A DNA stretch of 64,000 bases from Orlajensenia sp001423545 (GTDB lineage: Bacteria; Actinomycetota; Actinomycetes; Actinomycetales; Microbacteriaceae), in contig LMOK01000002.1 of the NCBI GenBank assembly GCA_001423545.1, forward strand, positions 248,001-312,000, written 5' to 3'. Shown here piece by piece: positions 23,443-32,255 of the stretch. Position 1 is the stretch's first letter; each line of letters opens with the position of its first letter. Below the pieces are notes generated by a model. It was not told the DNA's origin. It worked only from the letters and a program-made list of their open reading frames with translations, and ran no database searches. The position numbers were made by a program, and so were the translations under genes.

Positions 23443-24579
23443 TCAGTCGGTCGGAGGGGTGGGAAAGGTGATGAGCTGGCGCAGCTCCCCGCCGGCGGCG
23501 AGGCGGTCCATGGCGGCATCGAGGTCGTCGAGGCTCACGTGCGACGACACCAGGCGCTCCAGCGGCAGCTTCCCGCTGCGCCACAGCTCGACGTAGCGCG
23601 GGATGTCCCGGCTGGGAACGGCCGAGCCGAGGTAGCTCCCGATGATGGTCCTTGCCTGCGCGGTCAGCAGCAGGGGGGAGACGCTGGCTCGGGCATCCGG
23701 AGCCGGCAGCCCCACCGTCACGGTCGTGCCGCCGGGAGCCGTCAGCGCGAGGGCCGTCTCGAACGCGCGTGCCGATCCGGCCGCCTCGATCACGAGCGGG
23801 GCCGTGAGGCCGGCTTCAGCCGCCTCGCCCGGGCCGTGGGCGGCGGATGCCCCGAACTCACGGGCGAGCTCGAGTTTGGCGGGCACGGCGTCGACGCCGA
23901 TCACCTCGAGCCCGAGGGCAACAGCCACGAGCAGCGCGGCCATGCCGACCCCGCCGAGGCCGACGACGATCACGCGCGAACCGGGCGCCGGGGTGCCGGC
24001 GTTGATCACGGCGCCGCCACCGGTGAGCACCGCGCAGCCGAGCAGCGCGGCGATCTCGGCCGGAACGTCGGCATCGACGGGCACCACCGAGGTGCGGCTG
24101 ACGACGGCGTGGCTGGCGAAGCCCGACACCCCGAGGTGGTGGTTGACCGCTTCGGGAGCAGCGGCATCCGGGCCCCCACGATGCAGCCGGATGCCTCCGC
24201 CCACGAGAGTGCCCTCGTTGTTCGCGGCGCTCCCGACGCGGCAGGGCAGGCGCCCGTCTGTCGCGCACTCGGGGCAGTCGCCACAGCGCGGCAGGAAGGT
24301 CATGACGACGCGAGTGCCGAGGGGCAGGTCGTCGACGCCGTCACCGAGCTGCTCGACGATGCCCGCCGCCTCGTGTCCGAGCAGCATGGGGGTCGGGCGC
24401 ACGCGGTTCCCGTCGACGACGCTGAGGTCGGAGTGGCAGACGCCGGCCGCCTCGATGCGCACCAGGATCTCGCCGGGGCCAGGGGGATCGAGCTCGAGCG
24501 GGCCGACGGTGAACGGATGCGAGCTCGCGAAAGGCGGCTCCGCGCCCGACTGCTCGAGTACTGCTCCGATGATGCGCAT
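23443..24579 (-). CDS. zinc-dependent alcohol dehydrogenase
   Basis: A 378-residue MDR zinc enzyme. Catalytic zinc ligands: Cys in AAGVCHSDLSVVDG, His in LGHEAAGIV; structural zinc Cys cluster CGDCPECATDGRLPC; cofactor motif VVGLGGVGMAA. The family resembles class III-like and aryl/alkyl alcohol dehydrogenases; the exact alcohol is unknown. Start ATG 24579 has a strong GAGGAGGTCGA. First gene of the operon with FabG and MaoC, and divergent from the esterase; operator site D lies between them. An esterase releasing an alcohol and acid would fit this pairing. Confidence 0.92.
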   Translation of the reverse strand: MRIIGAVLEQSGAEPPFASSHPFTVGPLELDPPGPGEILVRIEAAGVCHSDLSVVDGNRVRPTPMLLGHEAAGIVEQLGDGVDDLPLGTRVVMTFLPRCGDCPECATDGRLPCRVGSAANNEGTLVGGGIRLHRGGPDAAAPEAVNHHLGVSGFASHAVVSRTSVVPVDADVPAEIAALLGCAVLTGGGAVINAGTPAPGSRVIVVGLGGVGMAALLVAVALGLEVIGVDAVPAKLELAREFGASAAHGPGEAAEAGLTAPLVIEAAGSARAFETALALTAPGGTTVTVGLPAPDARASVSPLLLTAQARTIIGSYLGSAVPSRDIPRYVELWRSGKLPLERLVSSHVSLDDLDAAMDRLAAGGELRQLITFPTPPTD

Positions 24580-24653
24580 TCGACCTCCTCGTCGTGTGGG
24601 CGCTGCCGTCGACGTCACCAGCGGCGCCGTGAGTCCATGATGCCGCGTGACAA

Positions 24654-24675
24654 GCATACCGACTGCGCGGTATGC
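24654..24675. promoter_or_regulatory. TetR-type operator, site D, divergent promoter
   Basis: A 22-base palindrome GCATACCG-ACTGCG-CGGTATGC with perfect 8-base arms. It lies 75 bases upstream of the ADH start (minus) and 39 bases upstream of the esterase start (plus), so one protein could control both transcripts. Confidence 0.75.
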
Positions 24676-24713
24676 TCCCAAACGGATCACCACACCGACC
24701 GTGAGGAACCTCG

Positions 24714-25946
24714 ATGACGAGCAGCTCTCCCACCACTGCGCCGGCCGGCGTCGCCCTCGACGCGGCCCCGGCCTCCGGCCCAGCCTCTGCCTCTGCCTCT
24801 GCCTCCGCACAGGCCCCCATCGCCGGCGTGGTCGACGACCGCTTCGCAGGGCTCCGCGACGAGTTCGAGCGCAGGCTCGCCACCGGCGAGGAGCTCGGCG
24901 CGTCGCTCGCCGTCGTGCTCGACGGTGAGCTCGTCGTCGACCTCTGGGGCGGATGGGCCGACCCGGATCGCTCGGTGCCGTGGGCATCCGACACCATCAC
25001 CAATGTCTGGTCGATCTCCAAGACCGTCACAGCCCTCGCCGTGCTGATGCTGGTCGATCGCGGGGTGATCGATCCGGACGAACCCGTCGCCACCTACTGG
25101 CCGGAGTTCGCTGCGGCGGGCAAGGAGGGCGCGCTGGTGCGCCACCTGCTGATGCACACCTCGGGCGTGCCGGCCTGGGAGCAGCCGATCGTCGGAGCCG
25201 ACATCCTCGACGTGGAGACCTCGGCCGCGCGGCTCGCGGCCCAGGCTCCGTGGTGGCCTGCAGGAGCGGCATCCGGCTACCACCTTCTGAACTACGGCCA
25301 CCTGCTCGGCGAGCTGGTGCGCCGGGTCACCGGCCGCAGCCTGGGCGACTTCGTCGCGCGTGAGATCGCGGCGCCGCTCGGCGCCGACTTCCACCTCGGC
25401 CTCGCTGCGAGCGAGGACCACAGGGTGAGCAACGTGGTGCCGCCGCCCGGCACGATCGACATCACGCAGCTGCCGCCGGACTCGATTCCGTTCCGCACCC
25501 TCACCGGTCCGCCGCTCGAGGCCGCATTCACCTGGACGCGCGAGTGGCGCGCCGCCGGCCTCGGGGGAGCGGGCGGGCACGGCAACGCGCGTTCGGTCGC
25601 CCGCATCCAGAGCATCGTGGCGCAGGGCGGCGAGGTCGACGGCATCCGTCTGCTCTCCGCCGAGACCATCGACCGCATCTTCGCCGAGCACACCGACAAC
25701 GTCGACCTCGTGCTCGGCCTGCCGTTGCGCTTCGGTCTGGGCTACGCGGTGTCGAACCCGGCGAGCACCCCGAACATCCCCGAGGGTCGGGTGGCGTTCT
25801 GGGGCGGATGGGGCGGCTCCCTCGTGATCGCGGACACCGAGCGCCGCCTGACCTTCGCCTACGTGATGAACAGGATGTCGCCGGGCATCATCGGCTCGCC
25901 GCGCTCCGACGCCTACACGGCGGCGGTGTACCGGGCGCTGGGGTAG
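24714..25946 (+). CDS. serine beta-lactamase-fold hydrolase / class C-like esterase
   Basis: A 410-residue enzyme of the beta-lactamase/EstB (family VIII esterase) fold. Nucleophile motif SISK (SxxK, about residue 103), the tyrosine motif in YHLLNYGHLLGELV, and a late GGWGGSLVI in place of the KTG box. No signal peptide, so it is probably a cytoplasmic ester hydrolase rather than an antibiotic-resistance enzyme. The N-terminus has a low-complexity run (PASASASASAQAP) coded by tandem gcctct hexamers. It is divergent from the ADH operon with operator site D between, suggesting it frees the acid that the pathway degrades. Confidence 0.88.
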   Translation: MTSSSPTTAPAGVALDAAPASGPASASASASAQAPIAGVVDDRFAGLRDEFERRLATGEELGASLAVVLDGELVVDLWGGWADPDRSVPWASDTITNVWSISKTVTALAVLMLVDRGVIDPDEPVATYWPEFAAAGKEGALVRHLLMHTSGVPAWEQPIVGADILDVETSAARLAAQAPWWPAGAASGYHLLNYGHLLGELVRRVTGRSLGDFVAREIAAPLGADFHLGLAASEDHRVSNVVPPPGTIDITQLPPDSIPFRTLTGPPLEAAFTWTREWRAAGLGGAGGHGNARSVARIQSIVAQGGEVDGIRLLSAETIDRIFAEHTDNVDLVLGLPLRFGLGYAVSNPASTPNIPEGRVAFWGGWGGSLVIADTERRLTFAYVMNRMSPGIIGSPRSDAYTAAVYRALG

Positions 25947-25965
25947 GCGGGCGAGCGGATGCCGC

Positions 25966-27138
25966 TCAGGCCGCGCAGGCGCCCGAGGAGACGGTGTCGC
26001 TGAGGCCGGCCGCCGCCGCGACGACGGGCTGCAGCTCGCTGATCGCCAGCGCGTAGCCGACGTCGTCGATGGCGGCCGACTTCGCGAACACCACGCCGAT
26101 CACGGCGCCATCGGGGCTGAGCAGCGGTCCGCCGGAGTTGCCCTGGTTGATGTCGGCGGAGAGTGCGTAGACCTCGCGCTGGCCTGAGGCATCCGCCTTC
26201 GGAATCGCCGAGACCTCGGCGATCGTGGCGGGCAGTGAAACGAACGGCCCGCCGAAGGGGAAGCCCTGCACTGCAGCGGCCGAGCCGACGGCGGGAACAT
26301 CGCCGAGGGGCAGCGGCGAGGCGTCGAGGCCGTCGACCTCGAGCACGGCGAGGTCGGTGGCCTCGTCGAAGTAGACGACGCTGGCGGCGCGCGGCTGCTC
26401 GCCCGGTGCCTCGACGACGGGCTCGTCGACGCCGGCCACGACGTGGGCGTTGGTGACGACTCGGTCGTCGCTCACGACGAAGCCGCTGCCGGTGAGACTC
26501 TGGCCGCACTGGTAGGCGTTGCCCGAGACCCGCACGACCGAGGCTCCTGCAGCGGTGAGCTCAGGAGAGGTCGTGTCGAGGTCGGCGATCGGAGGCACCG
26601 TTGCCGGCGGCGCGATGGTGTCGATGACCCACGGCAGGGCGTCGTTCACGGTCGAGGCGCGGACACCGGCGAGGAACGACTTCGCCGGAGCCGGGGTGAG
26701 CCTGTCGATGGAGCTGAGGGTGGCGCTTCCGGCGATGGCCTGGGTCACGGGCGGGATGCCGAAGCCGCTGATGCCGCCGGCCACGGTCGTGAGCACAAGG
26801 GCCACGACGACGGTGCTGGTGACGAATCCGGCAGCGCGATCGATGGGGCCGAGCTTGATGACCCGCACGCCGCGACTGAGCAGGCGGCCGATCATGCTGC
26901 CGATGGCCTGGCCCACGACGAGCAGCAGGATGCCGCCGCCCAGCACGATCGCGATGCGCCAACCGGGTGACGTCGTCCACGTGGTGAAGACGGGAAGCAG
27001 CAGGTACGCCGCGATACCGCCGACGACGAGGCCGATGGCGGTGAACACGCTGCGGAGGAACCCGCTGCGCCAGCCGGAGACGGCGGCCGCGATCAGCAGA
27101 ACGATCACGACGATGTCGAGAACGACGGATGCGGGCAC
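25966..27138 (-). CDS. MarP-like membrane serine protease (CvpA-type N-terminus)
   Basis: A 390-residue protein with four membrane helices (about 5-25, 30-50, 62-85, 105-125) and a trypsin-like domain facing outside. Catalytic residues: His in VVTNAHVV, Asp in TDLAVLEV, Ser in GNSGGPLL (about 334). A Cys near residue 211 (AYQCGQSL) and one near the end (SSGACAA) could form the disulfide known from Mycobacterium MarP, which resists acid and oxidative stress by processing cell-wall factors. Length matches MarP. It has no PDZ domain. It is convergent with the esterase gene, 19 bases apart. Confidence 0.92.
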   Translation of the reverse strand: MPASVVLDIVVIVLLIAAAVSGWRSGFLRSVFTAIGLVVGGIAAYLLLPVFTTWTTSPGWRIAIVLGGGILLLVVGQAIGSMIGRLLSRGVRVIKLGPIDRAAGFVTSTVVVALVLTTVAGGISGFGIPPVTQAIAGSATLSSIDRLTPAPAKSFLAGVRASTVNDALPWVIDTIAPPATVPPIADLDTTSPELTAAGASVVRVSGNAYQCGQSLTGSGFVVSDDRVVTNAHVVAGVDEPVVEAPGEQPRAASVVYFDEATDLAVLEVDGLDASPLPLGDVPAVGSAAAVQGFPFGGPFVSLPATIAEVSAIPKADASGQREVYALSADINQGNSGGPLLSPDGAVIGVVFAKSAAIDDVGYALAISELQPVVAAAAGLSDTVSSGACAA

Positions 27139-27247
27139 AGGAACTCCAGGAGACGGTCACCGAGGCCGGGTGGCCATCCGCTCTACTCTGCGGCATCTCC
27201 CTTCCGTGGGGCTGGGAGGACGCTGCAAGCGTGCCGTGGGGAGCCGC

Positions 27248-27658
27248 TTACGCCGCGGCCTGCCCGATGTTGAACATCCAGTTGGTGCCGAAGCGATCGG
27301 TGAGCTGACCGAAGGCGTCACCCCACGGCGCCACCTCGAGCGGCATCGTGATCGTCGCGCCCTCCGAGAGCGCCGCCCAGTAGCCGCGCAGCTCAGCCTC
27401 GTCCTGCCCGCTCAGCGAGACCGTCACGTTGTCGCCGATCGTCAGCTCCATGGCGTTCGGGGTGTCGGAGGCCATCAGGGTCATGCCGCCGGACTCGAGC
27501 TGGCCGTGCATGATCTTGTGCAGTTCCGCCGGGTCCTCGCTGGCGTGGAACTCCTCGTAGGTGCTCAGCGTGAGTTCCCCGCCGAAGACGGAGTGGTAGA
27601 ACTCCAGTGCTTCACGGGCGGTGTCTCGAAAGCTCAGATACGGGTTGAGAGTCGTCAT
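27248..27658 (-). CDS. VOC-family protein, PhnB-like
   Basis: A 136-residue single-domain glyoxalase-fold protein: NPYLSFRDTAREALEFYHSV, FGGELTLSTYEEF, HGQLESGGMTLMASDTP and GDAFGQLTDRFGTNWMFNI. PhnB-like relatives have no proven enzymatic role. ATG 27658 is used since GGGAGG lies about six bases upstream. It is separated from the large helicase by 160 bases. Confidence 0.9.
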   Translation of the reverse strand: MTTLNPYLSFRDTAREALEFYHSVFGGELTLSTYEEFHASEDPAELHKIMHGQLESGGMTLMASDTPNAMELTIGDNVTVSLSGQDEAELRGYWAALSEGATITMPLEVAPWGDAFGQLTDRFGTNWMFNIGQAAA

Positions 27659-27818
27659 GACGGAACCTCCCTGGTTCATCCTCATCGATGCCCACCATCA
27701 TCCCGCCCTCCGTCCGGCAGCGCGAGGGGCATCTCGCGGGAGTCTGCGAGGCGTGCGGCCCCGATCCACACCACCTTCCCGGGTGCGACGGGCCCGAGGT
27801 TCGTGCGAGCATGGTCTG

Positions 27819-30800
27819 ATGGCCATCGACAGCTTTCCCCGCGTGGAAGAGCTCACGATCGCGCGCTTCGTCGGCCCGCTCGCGCTCAGCCGGGGCCGCA
27901 ACTACGCGCGTTCCGGAAACGTCGGCGAGCTCAGCTGGGACGCCCCGCAACATCGCCTGACGGCATCCGTGCAGGGCAGCGATCCCACTCCCTATCGATG
28001 CTCGGTCTCCCTCGACATCGGCTCGGCCGGCCGCACCACGATCCTCGGGAGCACCTGCAGCTGCCCCGTCGGCTTCACCTGCAAGCACGCCGCCGCCGCC
28101 CTGTTCGCTGCGAACGAGGCAGCCGTCGCCGCCGCGAAGGTCGCCGTCGAGTCGCAGCGCAGCGCCGTGGGTCCTGTCGACGACGGCTGGCGCGGCGATA
28201 TCGCGGCGCTCACGGCTCAGACCCGCGGTGCGTCGACTGCCGGTTCAGCGTCGGGTTGGTCGGATGCCGCACGCCGTGCCCCGAGCGAGAATCCGCTGGC
28301 CCTCCAGTTCGAGCTGCGCCAGCGGGTCGCCCGGCGGCGCGACAGCTGGCAGTCGCCACGCGACGCCACGGCCGGCGATGCGGCCACAGTCGAGCGCCTC
28401 GCCGTGCGACCCGTCACGATGGGTGCCCGCGGCGGCTGGATCAAGGGCGCCCTGACCTGGCAGAACGTCGGCTTCCAGGGCGGCGCCGGCGGCTTCGACT
28501 CGCTCAAGGCGCGCTGGTTCGCCCAGTTCTCGGTGCTCAAGGGCCCCGTTCACGGCGGCTACCTGAACTTCGGCTCCGACTGGATCTCGCTCGACGACTT
28601 CGAGAGCAGCCTGCTCTGGGCACTGCTGACCGATGCCGACAGGCTGGGCATCCCGCTCGTCGGATCGGGTCCGACACCCACCATCCGCGTCGCCGGGGCG
28701 GCATCCATCGGTCTCGATGCGCGCTTCGGGTCGACCGAGCCCGGAGCCGCGGATGCCGCAGCCGACGACGCCCTCACCCTCACCCCTTCGGTGCTCATCG
28801 ACGGGGTGCCGCATCCCGCGGACCAGGTTCGATTGATCGGCACTCACGGCGTCTACCACTACGACTTCGAGCACGGCGTCATCACGCTCGCCAGGCTCGG
28901 CTCGCCCGTCACTCCGGAGCAGCGCGCCGTCGTCGAGCGGCAGCGCCCGGTGCGGGTGCCGCAGCGCGAGGTGGCCGAGTTCCTCGAGTCGCACTACAGC
29001 GCCCTCGCCCGCACCCTGCGCGTCGTGAGCAGCGACTCCACCTTCACCCCGCCGCCGCAGAAGCCGGCCACGCTCGTGCTCACGGCCCGCTTCGAGGCCG
29101 GCCACGTGCTGCGGCTGCTCTGGGAGTGGGCGCTCTCCGACGGGCGACGCGCCCCGCTGTCGGCCCCCGACTCCGAGTTCCACGATGCGACGGCCGAGCG
29201 AGCCGTCGTCGGCGTGGTCGAGGACATCCTGAACGACGACGTCGCCGGGTCCCTCGCGCTGGGCAACCCCGTCTCGAGCGCGGCGGTCACGAACTCCTCC
29301 GGCGGCCTGCGCCTGCGCTCCTCCGTGGTGCTGCGGACGCTGGATGCCGCCGAGTTCAGCGCGCGCATCCTTCCCGAGCTCGAGCGGGTCGAGAACCTGC
29401 ACATCGACATCGTCGGGCAGCAGCCCGACTACCGCGAGGTGGTCGAGGCGCCGGTGCTCACGGTCAGCGCCGTCGAGACCGAGGAGAACGACTGGTTCGA
29501 CCTCGGCGTCGTCGTCACGGTCGAGGGGCGCACGGTGCCGTTCGGTCCGCTGTTCACGGCGCTCTCGAACGGACGCAAGAAGCTCCTCCTCGTCGACAAC
29601 AGCTACCTCTCGCTCGATCAGCCCGTGTTCGAGCCGCTGCGCGAGCTCATCGAGGAGGCTGGCACCCTCCCCGAGTGGGAGGCCGGCATCCGCATCAGCC
29701 GCTACCAGACCGACCTCTGGGACGAGTTCGAGGAGCTCGCCGACGTCAGCGAGGCCGCAGCGGCGTGGAAGGCCACGGTCGAGGGGCTCCGCGACCTCGG
29801 CGCGATCGAGCAGCTCGACGCCCCGGCCGGGCTCGCGATCGAGCTGCGGCACTACCAGCTCGAGGGGTTCCGGTGGCTGGCGTTCCTGCACCAGCACAGG
29901 CTCGGCGGCATCCTCGCCGACGACATGGGACTCGGCAAGACCGCCCAGACCCTCGCCCTCATCGCCCACGTCGTCGAGCAGTCGGCGACGGATGCCGCCC
30001 CCTTCCTGGTCGTCGCCCCCACCTCCGTGCTCTCGAACTGGGCGACGGAGGCGGCGCGCTTCACTCCGGGCCTCAAGGTCGTCACGGTCGACGCCACTCA
30101 GGGCAAGACGGGCAGGCGCTTGGCGGATGCCGCAGCCGGGGCGGACATCGTGCTCACGACGTATGCCATCCTGCGCATAGACTCCGAGATCTTCGCCGAC
30201 CTGAGCTGGGGCGGCCTCGTGCTCGACGAGGCGCAGTTCGCCAAGAACCACACGTCCAAGGTGCACCAGGCCGCTCGCGGCATCCGGGCTCCCTTCCGGC
30301 TGGCCGTCACGGGCACACCGATGGAGAACAACCTGATGGAGCTCTGGGCGCTGTTCCAGATCGTGGCTCCGGGCCTGTTCCCGTCGGCGCGGCAGTTCAC
30401 CGAGAAGTACCGGCGCCCGATCGAGGGCGATCACAACACCGAGCGACTCGCGAAGCTGCGTCGCCGCATCCGCCCCCTCATGCTCCGTCGCAGCAAGGAG
30501 CTCGTCGCCCCCGAGTTGCCGCCGAAGCAGGAGCAGGTGCTCTCGATCGAGCTCGACCCCAGGCACCGCCGCATCTACGACACCCACCTGCAGCGCGAGC
30601 GGCAGAAGCTGCTCGGACTCATCGAGGACCTCGACCGCAACCGCTTCATCGTGTTCCGCTCGCTCACGCTGCTGCGCATGCTCAGCCTCGACGCAGCGCT
30701 CATCGACGAGGAGAAGTACGCGGGGGTTCCGTCAGCCAAGCTCGACGCGCTGTTCGAGCAGCTCGACGACGTCGTCGCCGAGGGGCACCAGGCACTGGTC

Positions 30801-31238
30801 TTCAGCCAGTTCACGTCGTTCCTGCAGCGCGCGGCCGCCCGCCTCGACGAGCTCGGAGTCCCCTACGCCTACCTCGACGGCAGCACCCGCTCGCGCGGAC
30901 AGGTCATCGAGCGCTTCCGCGGCGGCGAGGCGCAGGTGTTCCTCATCAGCCTCAAGGCCGGCGGCTTCGGGCTCAACCTCACCGAGGCCGACTACGTGTT
31001 CCTGCTCGACCCGTGGTGGAACCCGGCCAGCGAGGCGCAGGCCGTCGACCGCGCCCACCGGATAGGCCAGGACAAGACCGTGATGGTCTACCGGATGGTC
31101 GCCTCGGGCACCATCGAGGAGAAGGTCATGGCGCTCAAGGCCAAGAAGGCCGAGCTCGTGAACTCCGTCATGGACGACGAGGCGCTGTTCAGCGAGTCGC
31201 TGACGGCCGACGACATCCGGGGCCTGCTCGAGGCCTGA
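27819..31238 (+). CDS. SWIM zinc-finger SNF2/RapA-type helicase
   Basis: A 1139-residue DEAD/SNF2 remodelling ATPase. A SWIM zinc finger CSCPVGFTCKH sits near residues 77-87; a long, poorly conserved middle region follows (about 120-660). SNF2 motifs: DDMGLGKTAQTLALI (about 700), the DEAQ box VLDEAQFAKN (about 802), VTGTPMENNLMELWAL, then helicase-C motifs GGFGLNLTEADYVFLLDPWW and RAHRIGQDKTVMVYR. This architecture is standard for actinobacterial HelZ-like proteins of unclear DNA/RNA role. The frame is open well upstream, but ATG 27819 begins the family's typical MAIDSFPRVEEL-like N-terminus; no strong RBS is seen. Confidence 0.93.
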   Translation: MAIDSFPRVEELTIARFVGPLALSRGRNYARSGNVGELSWDAPQHRLTASVQGSDPTPYRCSVSLDIGSAGRTTILGSTCSCPVGFTCKHAAAALFAANEAAVAAAKVAVESQRSAVGPVDDGWRGDIAALTAQTRGASTAGSASGWSDAARRAPSENPLALQFELRQRVARRRDSWQSPRDATAGDAATVERLAVRPVTMGARGGWIKGALTWQNVGFQGGAGGFDSLKARWFAQFSVLKGPVHGGYLNFGSDWISLDDFESSLLWALLTDADRLGIPLVGSGPTPTIRVAGAASIGLDARFGSTEPGAADAAADDALTLTPSVLIDGVPHPADQVRLIGTHGVYHYDFEHGVITLARLGSPVTPEQRAVVERQRPVRVPQREVAEFLESHYSALARTLRVVSSDSTFTPPPQKPATLVLTARFEAGHVLRLLWEWALSDGRRAPLSAPDSEFHDATAERAVVGVVEDILNDDVAGSLALGNPVSSAAVTNSSGGLRLRSSVVLRTLDAAEFSARILPELERVENLHIDIVGQQPDYREVVEAPVLTVSAVETEENDWFDLGVVVTVEGRTVPFGPLFTALSNGRKKLLLVDNSYLSLDQPVFEPLRELIEEAGTLPEWEAGIRISRYQTDLWDEFEELADVSEAAAAWKATVEGLRDLGAIEQLDAPAGLAIELRHYQLEGFRWLAFLHQHRLGGILADDMGLGKTAQTLALIAHVVEQSATDAAPFLVVAPTSVLSNWATEAARFTPGLKVVTVDATQGKTGRRLADAAAGADIVLTTYAILRIDSEIFADLSWGGLVLDEAQFAKNHTSKVHQAARGIRAPFRLAVTGTPMENNLMELWALFQIVAPGLFPSARQFTEKYRRPIEGDHNTERLAKLRRRIRPLMLRRSKELVAPELPPKQEQVLSIELDPRHRRIYDTHLQRERQKLLGLIEDLDRNRFIVFRSLTLLRMLSLDAALIDEEKYAGVPSAKLDALFEQLDDVVAEGHQALVFSQFTSFLQRAAARLDELGVPYAYLDGSTRSRGQVIERFRGGEAQVFLISLKAGGFGLNLTEADYVFLLDPWWNPASEAQAVDRAHRIGQDKTVMVYRMVASGTIEEKVMALKAKKAELVNSVMDDEALFSESLTADDIRGLLEA

Positions 31239-31261
31239 CGCCCCGCGCCTGCGTGCGCGGA

Positions 31262-31333
31262 AACAGGCCAGATGCTCCAGAACAGGCCAGACCAGCCTGT
31301 TCTCGCGCGGATGTGCGAATCGGGCCTGTTCTC
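31262..31333. terminator. GAACAGGC inverted-repeat cluster between convergent genes
   Basis: Four copies of AACAGGC lie in 72 bases: two forward (31262 and 31281) and two reversed (31295 and 31324). The central pair forms a GAACAGGC-cagacca... GCCTGTTC hairpin with six-to-seven loop bases. It sits between the stops of the helicase and the acyltransferase, so a bidirectional terminator is the simplest role. Confidence 0.6.
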
Positions 31334-31352
31334 ATGCAGCCCGGGTCTGCGG

Positions 31353-32156
31353 CTAGTGCTCGGCGCCGGTGCCCGGCGTCGTCGTCGATGCCGCTGCCCG
31401 GGCGGCTCGTGCCGCATCGCGCGCCTCGTCGGCCGCCTGGGCCTCGGCCACAGTGGGCGCCGTTCCCCCCAGATGCTGCGGCTGCCACCACTGGCCGGCT
31501 CCGCTCACGGGGTAGCCGGTCTGCAACTCGTCGACCATGCGCTGCATGACGGTGCGCAACTCCTCCGTCGCCACACGCGGGTCGTCGTCGGCGTGGGCCG
31601 TGATGGGCGCGCCGAAGGAGAACGAGACCGGAACGCCGAAGCGCTCGAAGAACCGGACCTTGTGGCGCTTGGTCATGAGCCGGTGACCGCCCCAGACGGC
31701 CACCGGGATGATCGGAACCCCGGCTTCGGCGGCGAGCCGCACGGCGCCGGTCTTGAACTCGCGCACCAGGAATGAGGCGCTGACGCCGGCCTCGGGGAAC
31801 ACACCGATGAGCTCGCCGCTGCGGAGGGCGCTGACGGCGTTCGCATAGGCGGCGGCTCCGGCCTGCATGTCGACGCTGATGTGCCGCATGCCGCGCATGA
31901 GCCAGCCGACCACGGGCTTCTGGAAGACGCTCTTCTTGGCCATGAAGCGCACACGGCGGTGGGTGCTCAGCCAGGCGACCCACTCGGTGAGTGCGAAGTC
32001 GAGGTAGCCGAAGTGCGTGATGGCGATCACGGCGCCGCCGTCGCGGGGCAGATTCTCGATGCCGGTGACGTGGCGTTTGAGCCCCCAGAAACCGAAGAGA
32101 CCCCGACCGGCCGCGATGGCCGCGTTGTAGATGGGCTCGCTGGGGCGCTTCGTCAT
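31353..32156 (-). CDS. 1-acyl-sn-glycerol-3-phosphate acyltransferase family protein
   Basis: A 267-residue membrane-associated acyltransferase (PlsC family) used in phospholipid synthesis or remodelling. Catalytic HX4D is THFGYLDF; the second conserved block is GVFPEAGVS (EGTRS-type position, here EAGVS), followed by GVPIIPVAVWG. The EAGVS variant is common in actinobacterial homologues. The Ala/Asp-rich C-terminus of about 40 residues is disordered. It is convergent with the helicase. Confidence 0.9.
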   Translation of the reverse strand: MTKRPSEPIYNAAIAAGRGLFGFWGLKRHVTGIENLPRDGGAVIAITHFGYLDFALTEWVAWLSTHRRVRFMAKKSVFQKPVVGWLMRGMRHISVDMQAGAAAYANAVSALRSGELIGVFPEAGVSASFLVREFKTGAVRLAAEAGVPIIPVAVWGGHRLMTKRHKVRFFERFGVPVSFSFGAPITAHADDDPRVATEELRTVMQRMVDELQTGYPVSGAGQWWQPQHLGGTAPTVAEAQAADEARDAARAARAAASTTTPGTGAEH

Positions 32157-32255
32157 GGCACCCAGCGTACGGCTTCAGGCTGAGCGGCGTCGGGGAAGTA
32201 CGACCCCTTGACAGGCGGGCATTCCGGCCTTGCCTGAGCTCCGGCTGCAGCGGTC

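Noticed and set aside
24714..25946. Antibiotic beta-lactamase
   Set aside because: No signal peptide, the KTG box is replaced, and context is catabolic; esterase is more likely.
26519..31549. 1676-codon plus-strand frame over the helicase region
   Set aside because: Overlaps both the MarP and helicase genes in the wrong frame; Arg/Ala-rich shadow.
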